Of a stretch of 64,000 bases of DNA, positions 8,595-17,140 are shown piece after piece. Source of the stretch: Desulfosediminicola flagellatus (GTDB lineage Bacteria > Desulfobacterota > Desulfobulbia > Desulfobulbales > Desulfocapsaceae); the NCBI RefSeq assembly GCF_005116655.2, contig NZ_CP050698.1, forward strand, positions 4,876,001-4,940,000, given 5' to 3'. The position numbers and the translations under genes were made by a program. How positions within the stretch are numbered: the first letter of the stretch is position 1; every line of letters begins with the position of its first letter. The notes under the pieces were generated by a model. The model worked only from the letters and a program-made list of their open reading frames with translations, did no database searches and was not told the DNA's origin.

Positions 8595-10082
8595 TTACTT
8601 CATGTACGAGGTTTTGTCAGACATGCCCTTGCGGGTGGCCGGATCAAGAAGCCCCTTTGCAGTTGCCTGCTTTTCCCATTCTTTAAGTAAAGTTGCTCGA
8701 AAGTTCTCTTTTTCTTCTACCAGTTTTGCCAGAGGTACTTGTGCAAGCGCCTGAGCTTTGGTTTTGTCTGAGAAATCAGGTGCAATAAAATCTACGGCAC
8801 CATGCTTTGCAAGAACCTGAACAAGCTTTAAACGTGCAGTCTGAGCAGTCTCATTAGCAACAGCAAGGAGACGCAGCGTCTCTTCAGGAGCGTGGAAGAA
8901 TGACCCGTGACTTGCGATTGCATAATCCCATTTCCACTGAGCGTGACGAATATCAGTGAGGATCTCTTTCATCTCAGTTTCAGTGGCACCAATTTCCCAT
9001 GCTTTACCCGCTTCAAGATGCGCCTTGGCAATGCTGTCCATGGCGATTTCCATCAACTGCTCTTTACGCTCGAATTTGGTCTCAATAACAGCCTTAAGCT
9101 CTTCTGCTTCCTGATCATGACAACCGAGACAAACTGTTTCGATGTTCTCCATCGGGCTGGCAATATGATGATCAGAGAAGGTCTCATCTCCTTCTGTCGT
9201 GCTTGGCATATGACAGTCAGCACAGGAAACGCCGCTCTTAGCGTGAATACCGGTCGAAAAGATCTCATAACCCGGATGCTGAGCTTTCAGCATTGGAGCT
9301 TTACTGATCTTATGAGTCCAGTCTTTAAAACCGAGCTCGTCATAGTATTTTTCCATGTCTTCAGCGGTAAGGCCGTTATCCCATGGCAAGGTAACTACCT
9401 TGGCAACCTTTTTTTCGCCTTTTTTATCGGTCCATTCAGTTGCTTTGAAATAGTACTCTGAGTGACATTGAGCACAAGCAAGAGATCTCATTGATTCACT
9501 GTCGATATTCTTAGTATCAACACCGATTGCCTCAAGTCCGCGCTCAAGATATGGGCGTGAAATGGTCAACTCTGCAGTCTGACTGCTGTGACAATCTGCA
9601 CAGCCGATAGCGTTAGCCATCTCGTTGCCGTACTTTGCCCACTTACCTGTGAAGTACTCAAGCTCGCCCTGCTCTTCAATAAGGCGAGGTACGTCCGGAG
9701 ATTTACAGGTCCAGCATGCTGTAGGCATAGGGCCTGTTGCAGGTCCTACCGGTGCACCGGTACGCAGACTGTTGATATTTGACTGCACCGCATAGAAGTG
9801 ACCACGCGGTGCATTGTAGTCTTTTGCGAAACCGTATCCTGCCCAGAGAACTGCGAGCTGCGGCTTCTTCTCAAGCATATCGGTAATTGTGTCGTTCTCA
9901 GAAGTCTGCATCCAGGTTTTGAACTGATTAGGGAACTTTTCCGCCCACTTCTCATTTCTACTCTCTACCCCTTTCTCCGCTACACCAGCCTGTCCTGCAA
10001 TTACAGTTCCCGGAAGGCTACTGCCAACCATCACTCCAACTGTAATAAGGGACCCTGCAAGCAGCAAATGTGATCTCTTCAT
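8595..10082 (-). CDS. nrfA: Ammonia-forming cytochrome c nitrite reductase (pentaheme NrfA)
   Basis: The periplasmic enzyme reduces nitrite to ammonia with six electrons. The 495-residue protein has an N-terminal signal sequence (about 1-29) and five heme attachment sites: the active-site variant CWTCK (C123-K127), whose lysine is the proximal ligand of the catalytic heme, and four CxxCH motifs at about 161-165, 203-207, 287-291 and 318-322. This CX2CK plus four CX2CH pattern is diagnostic for NrfA. The start ATG has GGAG a few bases upstream. No gene for the quinol-oxidising partner NrfH, or for NrfBCD, is adjacent, so the electron donor must be encoded elsewhere. The long upstream region carries two identical-form palindromes likely to be regulatory. 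Confidence 0.97.
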   Translation of the reverse strand: MKRSHLLLAGSLITVGVMVGSSLPGTVIAGQAGVAEKGVESRNEKWAEKFPNQFKTWMQTSENDTITDMLEKKPQLAVLWAGYGFAKDYNAPRGHFYAVQSNINSLRTGAPVGPATGPMPTACWTCKSPDVPRLIEEQGELEYFTGKWAKYGNEMANAIGCADCHSSQTAELTISRPYLERGLEAIGVDTKNIDSESMRSLACAQCHSEYYFKATEWTDKKGEKKVAKVVTLPWDNGLTAEDMEKYYDELGFKDWTHKISKAPMLKAQHPGYEIFSTGIHAKSGVSCADCHMPSTTEGDETFSDHHIASPMENIETVCLGCHDQEAEELKAVIETKFERKEQLMEIAMDSIAKAHLEAGKAWEIGATETEMKEILTDIRHAQWKWDYAIASHGSFFHAPEETLRLLAVANETAQTARLKLVQVLAKHGAVDFIAPDFSDKTKAQALAQVPLAKLVEEKENFRATLLKEWEKQATAKGLLDPATRKGMSDKTSYMK

Positions 10083-10300
10083 AACATCTCCTTAAATGAA
10101 TATTTTGTGTGATAAAGACACTCTTTATCCGACTGACCCTCCCGCCAAAGAACATCAGCCATCATCGCCTTTCGAGCCGATTTTACAGCCCAATCATTTC
10201 ATCGCGCGTTGTATTACAATGTCGCAATACAATATGCAAGCGCCATACCTGTTTATTTACTCAACGATTTCAGATAAATACGAACACGCTAACCTTTGGC

Positions 10301-10316
10301 GTTACCATTAGGTAAC
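10301..10316. promoter_or_regulatory. Candidate operator 1 upstream of nrfA
   Basis: The 16-base palindrome GTTACCATTAGGTAAC has perfect 6-bp arms and a 4-base centre. The geometry is that of CRP/FNR-family sites, the family that includes HcpR-type nitrosative-stress regulators. It lies about 220 bases upstream of the nrfA start. The regulator itself is not encoded in the window. Confidence 0.6.
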
Positions 10317-10334
10317 AACTCAATGCAAACGCGC

Positions 10335-10350
10335 GTTACCTTACGGTAAC
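10335..10350. promoter_or_regulatory. Candidate operator 2 upstream of nrfA
   Basis: A second palindrome, GTTACCTTACGGTAAC, has the same perfect arms as operator 1. Its start is 34 bases from that of operator 1, roughly three helical turns. The repetition of identical arms with different centres argues for a protein binding pair rather than chance. Confidence 0.6.
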
Positions 10351-10407
10351 AGTATCGACATGCATACTGATGTATGATTGAAGAGGTGGATGAGAGGGTT
10401 AAAAGGT

Positions 10408-10448
10408 TGAAAGAATACGGAGTTTCACCAATTCTCCGCATTCTTTCA
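10408..10448. repeat. Long hairpin in the nrfA-alcohol dehydrogenase spacer
   Basis: A 15-bp stem, TGAAAGAATACGGAG pairing with CTCCGCATTCTTTCA (one G-T pair), encloses an 11-base loop. No T run follows on either strand, so it is not a standard terminator. The rest of 10351-10700 holds no supported gene; opposing open frames of 64-87 codons there lack ribosome sites. Confidence 0.5.
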
Positions 10449-10704
10449 GGAGACAACAGAGGAGATGAAGAAAGTCTTCATTGGGCAGTCGTGTTTCATG
10501 TTTTTCACATCTGTCCTAACGCTTTGCAGCCAGACGCACATGAAACACAGGTGGGCAAGGTGAATTTTAAAGCATGGTACATCTGTACAAACGAGAAGGG
10601 ACGAGGCAGAGTGGCGGGTACTACATGCCGGGTATAGCAACTAATCACACCAATTGATTATGAGTTTATTTCACTCTCCCCATCCGCATCCCATTTCGTA
10701 TTGC

Positions 10705-10734
10705 AGCGGATCAGACCTTCCCGGTCGATCCGCT
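10705..10734 (-). terminator. Stem-loop after the first Fe-alcohol dehydrogenase gene
   Basis: Stem AGCGGATC/GATCCGCT continues, after one bulged base, as GACC/GGTC around a 5-base loop. It begins 11 bases after the stop codon on the minus strand. The following sequence is only weakly T-rich, so it is a probable but not typical terminator. Confidence 0.5.
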
Positions 10735-10745
10735 ACATTGCCTGA

Positions 10746-11927
10746 TTACAGAGCTGCAGTATAGATTGCAACTACGTCTTCGTCTTTCGGCAAACGTGGA
10801 TTTGTTAATCCACAAGCATCTTTCTGAGCATTACCGGTCATGGTAGCAATATCTTCAGCCCGTACTTCTTTACCGTAACGCTTACCAAGCTCTACCAGAC
10901 CAGCAGGAATACCGATATCTGTTGAAAGCTTTTGAATTGCAGTTAATGCCAATTCTGCTGCTTCCCGCTTGGAAAGGCCTTCTGTGTTTTCTCCCATCAG
11001 TTCCGCAATTTTGACAAACCTGTCCATCTTGGCGATGAGGTTAAATCTGCTGACATGTGGAAGAAGGATAGCATTACACTCACCATGTGGCAGGTCATAA
11101 AAACCACCAAGCTGATGGGCCATCGCATGTACATGACCAAGACTGGCATTGTTAAACGCCATACCGGCAAGATACTGTGCAAAACACATACCTTCACGTG
11201 CTACGATATCCGTTCCATTTGCAACTGCTGGGCGCAGATGAGTAGCAATCAGTTCAATCGCTTTTTCAGCTGCAGAGTCTGTCATTGGGTTAGCGATAGT
11301 AGAAACATATGCCTCAACCGCATGAGTCAGAGCATCCATGCCTGTTGCTGCGGTAAGTGCAGGTGGCATTCCAACCATCAACATTGGATCATCAATAGCA
11401 ATGCCTGGAGTTACACGCCAGTCAACGATGGCCATTTTCACTTTGCGGCTGGTGTCTGTAATAATACAGAAACGGGTCATTTCAGATGCGGTTCCAGCTG
11501 TTGTGTTTACAGCAACATATGGAGGCATTGGATTTTTAGACTGATCCACACCCTCATAATCATGAATTGTTCCGCCATTAGCAACTACAAGGCCAATTCC
11601 CTTACCACAATCATGCGCGCTACCGCCGCCGAGGGTAATGATACTATCACAACGATTGGTCTTATAACTCTCAACACCCTCATGAACATTCTTATCAGTA
11701 GGGTTAGGAATAGTCTCATCATAAACAACATAGCCCATGCCCGCTGCATCCAGCATGTCGCTAACCTGCTTGGTAATTCCCGCTGCAGTAATACCTTTAT
11801 CTGCAACGATCAATGGTTTCTCACCACCAAGTGCCTTGATTTTAGCTGGTATCTCTTTGCTTGCACCAATACCGATGAGGGTAACACTTGGAATGAAATA
11901 TCCGTAAACCTGCTCGACTGTAGCCAT
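10746..11927 (-). CDS. Iron-containing alcohol dehydrogenase (sigma-54 controlled)
   Basis: An NAD(P)-dependent, iron-activated alcohol dehydrogenase of the FucO/AdhB type, 393 residues. The nucleotide-binding motif GGGSAHDCGKGIG is present. The metal ligands of the family are recognisable as GMDALTHAVEAY (Asp, His), AMAHQLGG (His) and DLPHGE (His). The frame is open back to 12059, but I place the start at the ATG at 11927 (MATVEQVYGYF). That is where family homology begins and a ribosome site (AAAGGA/GGTGAA) precedes it. A near-perfect sigma-54 promoter also lies at 12016-12031, inside the longer frame. Substrate is unknown. The adjacent operon with a second Fe-dehydrogenase, a kinase and a sigma-54 response regulator is the obvious candidate controller. 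Confidence 0.93.
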   Translation of the reverse strand: MATVEQVYGYFIPSVTLIGIGASKEIPAKIKALGGEKPLIVADKGITAAGITKQVSDMLDAAGMGYVVYDETIPNPTDKNVHEGVESYKTNRCDSIITLGGGSAHDCGKGIGLVVANGGTIHDYEGVDQSKNPMPPYVAVNTTAGTASEMTRFCIITDTSRKVKMAIVDWRVTPGIAIDDPMLMVGMPPALTAATGMDALTHAVEAYVSTIANPMTDSAAEKAIELIATHLRPAVANGTDIVAREGMCFAQYLAGMAFNNASLGHVHAMAHQLGGFYDLPHGECNAILLPHVSRFNLIAKMDRFVKIAELMGENTEGLSKREAAELALTAIQKLSTDIGIPAGLVELGKRYGKEVRAEDIATMTGNAQKDACGLTNPRLPKDEDVVAIYTAAL

Positions 11928-12015
11928 AACTTCACCGTCCTTTGTTAGATTTGATCGTTTGTTATGTCCCAACCTACTAATACTCGTTGTATATTCTTTA
12001 TACAGGTTCTTATAT

Positions 12016-12031
12016 AGCAAGCAGCGTGCCA
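12016..12031 (-). promoter_or_regulatory. Sigma-54 (-24/-12) promoter of the Fe-alcohol dehydrogenase
   Basis: On the minus strand the sequence is TGGCACGCTGCTTGCT, which matches the sigma-54 consensus TGGCAC-N5-TTGCW exactly. The expected transcription start near 12004 gives a leader of about 75 bases before the ATG at 11927. Transcription will need an enhancer-binding activator; the response regulator gene ends about 260 bases upstream. Confidence 0.85.
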
Positions 12032-12205
12032 CAAATACAATCACAACATTATCAATCACTTATAGACATTCAATAAAGTTAAAAAGTGCTATAATGCCCC
12101 TTCACTCTATCTCAATATCAATTTGACTGATTACAACCAGCAATAAGATATCTATAACATACTGAATACAAAGGACTAATCTGAGAGAAGCGCGCGGAAG
12201 GGACA

Positions 12206-12240
12206 AAATGACCCGAACATTTTCCATTCGGGTCACTTTG
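12206..12240 (-). terminator. Terminator-like hairpin after the response regulator operon
   Basis: A perfect 9-bp stem TGACCCGAA/TTCGGGTCA with a 9-base loop lies about 55 bases beyond the stop codon of the minus-strand regulator gene and is followed there by TTTTGTCCC. It separates that operon from the sigma-54 promoter of the alcohol dehydrogenase. Confidence 0.6.
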
Positions 12241-12292
12241 ATACACACAGAGTTATAGGGAGTTACGATGATTTACTTCAGGTGGGTAAAAT

Positions 12293-13627
12293 TCAAATGA
12301 CGGAGAATTGTGAGAGCTTTCTATATAATGTCTTTCTACTTATTCCGAGAGTATCTGCAGTTTTTTGTCTGTTCCCTGCACAATACTCGAGCATTTTCAT
12401 AATGTGCTGCCGCTCTACAGACTCGAGACTCAGTGGGGCAAGTTGCTCTTCAGCCTGAACAACCAGATCGGCAGGCAGGCATCGCTCTGTAATCAAACCA
12501 TTTTCTGCCAGAATAATAGATCGCTCAATAACGTTTCGCAATTCCCTGACATTTCCAGGCCAGTCGTAACGCAATATACAATCCATAGCATCATCAACCA
12601 TCTGGAAGAGTGTATTATCAGGGCTAAGCGTAGCCAGAAAATAATTCACCAGTAAAGGTAGATCCTCCTTTCGCTCTCGAAGAGGAGGTATCTCAATAGT
12701 AAAAGCATTAATCCGGTGAAAGAATGCTTCATTGAACTGTCCCAGCTCTACCTCTTCAGCCAATTTTCGATTGGTCGCAAAGAGGAACCGGACATTAACC
12801 GAACGTTCTTCTTTCTCCCCGATCCGCCTGTAGGTTTTAGATTCCAGCGCCCGTAGAAGCGACGCCTGCACTTCAAGCGGCAATTCTCCTATTTCATCAA
12901 GAAACAGGGTTGAATCATTTGCGTACGCGAGCAGTCCCTCACGTGATTCCGTTGCACCCGTAAAAGCACCTTTGATATGACCAAACAGCTCACTGCGAGC
13001 CAGTTCTTTTTGCAGAGATGCACAGTTCTTGGCAATCATCGGATTTCCGGCACTGGCTGAACGCTGATGGATTAATCGCGCCACAACATCTTTACCAACA
13101 CCTGATTCTCCGGTAATGAGCACTGGGATCCGCGCTGGTCCAACCTTATTAACTAAAAACTGGATATCCTCGATAACTTTGGCATTACCAATAAACTGAA
13201 TTGTCGCTTTCGAGCTGTCCGCTGTATGCCTGAGCATAGCATTTTCACGGGCAAGCAGAACCCGCTGGTGTGCTTTTTCAACGATCATATCCAGCCTGTC
13301 GAGATTAAATGGCTTTCGGATAAAATCATATGCACCCAGCTTCATCGCTTCCACCGCAATATCAATATCACCATGCCCCGTAATCATGATCACTTCACAA
13401 TCGGGTACAGATTCGCGGATAGCAATAAGCAACTCAAGCCCCTCTACATCAGGCAGACGAAGGTCAAGCAAAACGACATCAAACCAAAAATCGCGCACCA
13501 TCCTGATACCGGTTGCACCATCTTCAGCCACATGAATTTCACGTGATGATGTTGCCAATTCATTTTGTAGAAGCCTGCGTATCGGCTCCTCATCATCAAT
13601 AACCAGAATATTGTATTTCTTTCTCAT
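12293..13627 (-). CDS. Sigma-54-dependent response regulator
   Basis: The 444-residue NtrC-family activator has an N-terminal receiver domain with D11-D12 and phosphoacceptor D55 in VVLLDLRLP. Its AAA+ domain carries Walker A TGESGVGKD and an intact GAFTGA loop, and a C-terminal Fis-type helix-turn-helix (QKTADTLGISRKTLYRKL) completes it. The start overlaps the stop of the upstream kinase gene in an ATGA junction, so the two are translationally coupled and almost certainly cognate. It is the third gene of an operon that begins with an Fe-alcohol dehydrogenase. The next gene downstream is a second Fe-alcohol dehydrogenase with a sigma-54 promoter, making that promoter a likely target (inference). 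Confidence 0.93.
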   Translation of the reverse strand: MRKKYNILVIDDEEPIRRLLQNELATSSREIHVAEDGATGIRMVRDFWFDVVLLDLRLPDVEGLELLIAIRESVPDCEVIMITGHGDIDIAVEAMKLGAYDFIRKPFNLDRLDMIVEKAHQRVLLARENAMLRHTADSSKATIQFIGNAKVIEDIQFLVNKVGPARIPVLITGESGVGKDVVARLIHQRSASAGNPMIAKNCASLQKELARSELFGHIKGAFTGATESREGLLAYANDSTLFLDEIGELPLEVQASLLRALESKTYRRIGEKEERSVNVRFLFATNRKLAEEVELGQFNEAFFHRINAFTIEIPPLRERKEDLPLLVNYFLATLSPDNTLFQMVDDAMDCILRYDWPGNVRELRNVIERSIILAENGLITERCLPADLVVQAEEQLAPLSLESVERQHIMKMLEYCAGNRQKTADTLGISRKTLYRKLSQFSVI

Positions 13628-14817
13628 GCTTCTATACCCGGTAATGAAACAGTAAACGTTGACCCTTTGCCGGGCGCACTCTCAACAGTAATCTCTCCGT
13701 TGTGGTTCTTGACAATAGAATAGCAGGTGGAAAGCCCGATCCCTACTCCTTTGCCAACCGGCTTTGTGGTGAAGAACGGTTCAAACAGTTTGTCCTGCTC
13801 TTCAAGCGGGATACCACAACCGCTGTCTTTAATTAACAAATCGACTCCATTACTCTCATTGGCAAAGGTGGAAACCCGTATCACTCCTCCATCCTTAGTG
13901 GCATCAAATGCATTAGTTAACAAATTAATTATTACCTGTTTAAGCTGTGATTCATCTCCGCGAATCAGAGGTAAACCTGCAATAAGACCAGTTTGAACAG
14001 ATATGGATTGCTGCCGTTTGAAATGGTGTTTCAATATAAAAAGTGTGTCATTAACACACGCGTTAATATTAACCGGCCCCATGCTGCCGCCAATCGGACG
14101 GCTAAACGTGAGCAATGTCTGGACAATATCCCTACAGCGGAGACATTCATTAACTATGGTATCGGTATACTCCTTAAACTCTCCCAGAAGGTCTGGAGCA
14201 ATCTTACCATCAAGTTTTTTTACTCGTCTCTGCAGCCCTTCGGCAAAACCATTTATCGCTGTAAGCGGGTTGTTAATTTCATGGGCAACGCCTGCTGCCA
14301 AGGTGCCCACAGTAGCCATTTTTTCCGCCTGATAAAATTGTGCCTGATATTCTTTTTCTAAAGAAACATCACGTTTAAAAACCAGAACCTGCCGAACTGA
14401 GCCCTGCTTTGTATCGAGCGGAGAGGCAATAATTTCATACTGCCTGTATTTACCGTTCACCTTATAAATACAGAGATCTTTAACGACCTCATCTCTATCA
14501 AGCGCCTTGCGGGCAGGACAAACATCACACGGTGTATCACAATTGCGCAAAACCTGATGACAAACCTTGCCCACAGGATCAATACCTGGATACCATTCAA
14601 AAAAAACATGGTTGACCCGCTGCACAATAAGATCTTCTGAAAGCACAACCATCATGTCGGTAATACCGTCAAGTAACGCCTGGTTTTCTTTGCGTTTTTC
14701 TTCAAGCTTGATGTTTGAGTTCTTTAACAGTTCAACTTTTTGCTGCAGCTCCTGATAAAATCCGAGTTTTGTATGCTCTATCCCTATCAGGTCGTGGAGC
14801 GTAGTTTTTCCTGCCAT
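13624..14817 (-). CDS. Soluble PAS histidine kinase with a cysteine cluster
   Basis: A cytoplasmic sensor kinase of 397 residues with no membrane helix. A coiled coil (about 20-48) leads into a PAS domain (about 45-155) that contains four close cysteines (about 86, 93, 97, 100; pattern C-x6-C-x3-C-x2-CP), which may bind a metal or sense redox state. HisKA follows, with phospho-acceptor H179 in AAGVAHEINNPLTAI, and then the ATP-binding domain with KGVGIGLSTCYSIVKNH. Two ATG codons are possible. I prefer the one at 14817, which shares a base with the stop codon of the dehydrogenase (TGATG) and has AGAGG at the right distance; the other at 14823 is too close to it. The sensed signal may be tied to the cotranscribed alcohol dehydrogenase. 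Confidence 0.9.
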   Translation of the reverse strand: MAGKTTLHDLIGIEHTKLGFYQELQQKVELLKNSNIKLEEKRKENQALLDGITDMMVVLSEDLIVQRVNHVFFEWYPGIDPVGKVCHQVLRNCDTPCDVCPARKALDRDEVVKDLCIYKVNGKYRQYEIIASPLDTKQGSVRQVLVFKRDVSLEKEYQAQFYQAEKMATVGTLAAGVAHEINNPLTAINGFAEGLQRRVKKLDGKIAPDLLGEFKEYTDTIVNECLRCRDIVQTLLTFSRPIGGSMGPVNINACVNDTLFILKHHFKRQQSISVQTGLIAGLPLIRGDESQLKQVIINLLTNAFDATKDGGVIRVSTFANESNGVDLLIKDSGCGIPLEEQDKLFEPFFTTKPVGKGVGIGLSTCYSIVKNHNGEITVESAPGKGSTFTVSLPGIEA

Positions 14818-15974
14818 CACCATACCTCTTTACAGATCTGCAATAACTGCTCACTGGTTGCAGCCCGCGGATTTGTCAGGTTACATGCATCGTTTATGGC
14901 CATCTTGGCAATGGGCTCAAGGAATTTGTACCCTTCTTCACCTACCTCATCACGCAACTGCGTCGACACATCAAATATTGAGAAAAACTCAACAAGCTTA
15001 TCAATTCCCTCAAGGGCCGTTCTATGATCAGAGCCTTTTTGCCCACCCAATATGATTCTGCCTATATCAGCCATTTTATCAACACAACTGTCGAGGTTAA
15101 AACGCATCACTGAAGCAAGCAATATTGGATGAATGACACCATGAGGAATATCAAATTGTCCACCTAATGAATGAGCCAGTGCATGCTCGGCACCAAGCCC
15201 GGCGTTACTAAAAGCGATTGAAGCTGAGACGGAAGCAATAGATAACTGCTCAAGAGCATCAAGTGATCTGGTTTCAACAGCAATCGGCAGATGCTTATGA
15301 ATCAGTTCAATGGCTTTGAGTGAATGCATCTGGGTAAATGGTGAAGCAATTATAGAAAGATAGGCTTCAATGGCATGCGCCAGCGCATCTATTGCACTTT
15401 GAATAATTAAGGTTTCGCTTTTGGTACGAAGGATGAGCGGGTCAACAATAGAAATATTCGGGACAAGAGTCCGGGTAATAATGGACATCTTCACCGATCG
15501 TTCCATATCAGTAATAATTGCAAACTGGGAAATATCCGATCCGCTACCTGCTGTTGTGGTAATCAGCACCATTGGAGGCAAGGGTCGTTCAACCTTGTTG
15601 GCACCTTCATAATCCCGAATCCTGCCACCGTTATTAGCGAGAATAGCTATGCCCTTGGCTGTGTCCATAGGGCTGCCGCCACCGATGGCGATGATCACAT
15701 CAGCACCGTTTTTCATATAAAGCTCAGCACCCTGTTCAATCTCAAAGTCTCTGGGGTTTGAGGTGACACCGGGGTAATAGACCCATTCGATCCCTTCTTT
15801 TTTCAAGATGTCCATTAACCGTTGAAGCCAGCCAGCCTCTTCGATTCCTGAATCACTCACGAGAAAAACTTTTTTGCCACCGAGCCTTAAAGCGCATTGC
15901 CCTGCGTATTGTAAACTTCCTCTGCCAAAAATAATTTCTGGTATTGCAAACTTAACGGTGTCCATCGGCGTCAT
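14817..15974 (-). CDS. Iron-containing alcohol dehydrogenase, cotranscribed with a two-component system
   Basis: The 385-residue Fe-dependent dehydrogenase is a divergent paralogue of the product encoded at 10746-11927. It keeps the nucleotide-binding motif IGGGSPMDTAKGIAIL and the metal ligands in SAIDALAHAIEAYLS (Asp, His), HALAHSLGG (His) and DIPHGV (His), so it is probably catalytically intact. It is the first gene of an operon in which the PAS kinase begins within its stop codon. This unusual order, enzyme then kinase then activator, suggests that the enzyme's substrate or product is linked to the sensed signal. A second ATG at 15965 is possible; the first has AAGG just upstream. No sigma-54 element was seen upstream. 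Confidence 0.92.
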   Translation of the reverse strand: MTPMDTVKFAIPEIIFGRGSLQYAGQCALRLGGKKVFLVSDSGIEEAGWLQRLMDILKKEGIEWVYYPGVTSNPRDFEIEQGAELYMKNGADVIIAIGGGSPMDTAKGIAILANNGGRIRDYEGANKVERPLPPMVLITTTAGSGSDISQFAIITDMERSVKMSIITRTLVPNISIVDPLILRTKSETLIIQSAIDALAHAIEAYLSIIASPFTQMHSLKAIELIHKHLPIAVETRSLDALEQLSIASVSASIAFSNAGLGAEHALAHSLGGQFDIPHGVIHPILLASVMRFNLDSCVDKMADIGRIILGGQKGSDHRTALEGIDKLVEFFSIFDVSTQLRDEVGEEGYKFLEPIAKMAINDACNLTNPRAATSEQLLQICKEVW

Positions 15975-16295
15975 TAACCTTCGAGTTAACAGTTTTTAAT
16001 AATCTGCAATCGATTAATTGATACTAAAATGCTACGACCTTCAAATGCCCATTTCACATTGACCAGCCATTTAACCTAGCGTATTTATACCGTTCAAACA
16101 AATATTATTACACTAGAAGTCCCGTCTGCCATAGACCTCTAACCAAAAATCCGGGCTGGAGGATTTCAACAATACGAATTTGAGCTTTGCCCCCCTCAAA
16201 GAAAAGGGGTATATACAATAACCTGTTGAAGGGACGTATAATCCAGCATTATCATGTTTTTTTTGCTGTTAATATAAAAACTTCCGGTCACGAGA
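15975..16295. other. Divergent intergenic region
   Basis: 321 bases between the dehydrogenase operon and the methyltransferase gene. It should carry both promoters. The only structure noted is a short AAATCC/GGATTT inverted repeat near 16148-16167; no gene is supported. Confidence 0.45.
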
Positions 16296-17126
16296 ATGCA
16301 GACAAACACATTACACCCCGAATCGACCCTGCATATTTATTATCTAGAAGGAACAATCCCGAAATCCCATTCATTCAGCCACCACAGTTTTGTCGGCAAC
16401 TGGGAGGAAGACGGTTTCTCATTTCTCTTTTATCTTGAGCCGGTAATAGATGAAGTGGAATTGATACAGCACAAATATACTCACCTGCAATTGCTCGACA
16501 GCTATGAAATGACCTATGCAGAATGGCAGGGTGGTTCTATTGAGCCGGTAACTATAGGCAGGTTTGTCCTTCAACCACCATGGGAGGATAATCCGGTCGA
16601 AGAGGGATACATTCCGCTCATACTCAATTCTGGAGTAGTGTTCGGCAACGGTACCCATCCGACTACTCGTGATTGCCTCGAAGCCATTGAAATAGCCATG
16701 CACGGTAATATGGTGCAGTCGATGATCGATCTAGGCACCGGTACAGGGGTACTTGCACTTGCGGCTGCGAAACTTGGCTGTCCCAAATGCCTGGCCATCG
16801 ACTTCAACCATCTTGCAGCCCAGACCACCCATGCCAATGTTGTCATTAACGGTCTTGAGAAAAACATTCTTACTGTCAGCGGTAAAGCAGAAGAGTTGCT
16901 TGCGCAGCCCAGCGATCTGCTTGTTGCCAATATTCATTATGCCGTGATGAAAGATATTGTCCGAACTGAGGGTTTTCTTAAACAGAAATGGTTCATACTG
17001 TCAGGATTGTTAAACAGTGAAGCTGAGATGATTGCTGAGCACCTTGAAACACTGCCTGTGGTCATCATTAAGCGCTGGCACCAGAACGGCGTTTGGAATA
17101 CGTTTTTGGGAATAACTGAAGAGTAA
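16296..17126 (+). CDS. prmA: PrmA-like protein methyltransferase
   Basis: An S-adenosylmethionine-dependent methyltransferase of the PrmA (ribosomal protein L11) family, 276 residues. The N-terminal half is divergent. The C-terminal Rossmann domain shows VFGNGTHPTTRDCLEAIE, the signature of the family (usually FGTGTHPTT), then the SAM motif IDLGTGTGVLALAAAKLG at about 147-164, an acidic strand end AIDFN, and the catalytic-loop region LLVANIHYAVM. The changes GNG for GTG and NIHY for the more usual NILA suggest a substrate other than, or in addition to, L11. Its stop is only 14 bases from that of the convergent kinase-like gene. Confidence 0.8.
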   Translation: MQTNTLHPESTLHIYYLEGTIPKSHSFSHHSFVGNWEEDGFSFLFYLEPVIDEVELIQHKYTHLQLLDSYEMTYAEWQGGSIEPVTIGRFVLQPPWEDNPVEEGYIPLILNSGVVFGNGTHPTTRDCLEAIEIAMHGNMVQSMIDLGTGTGVLALAAAKLGCPKCLAIDFNHLAAQTTHANVVINGLEKNILTVSGKAEELLAQPSDLLVANIHYAVMKDIVRTEGFLKQKWFILSGLLNSEAEMIAEHLETLPVVIIKRWHQNGVWNTFLGITEE

Positions 17127-17140
17127 TAGATTAAAAAAAA

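Noticed and set aside
10374-10637. Opposing open frames of 87 and 64 codons in the nrfA-dehydrogenase spacer
   Set aside because: Neither has a ribosome site, and both run through the strong hairpin at 10408-10448.
11055-11948. Long open frame opposite the Fe-alcohol dehydrogenase
   Set aside because: It is the antisense shadow of a well-supported enzyme; its Cys/His-rich, low-hydrophobic composition is typical of antisense frames.
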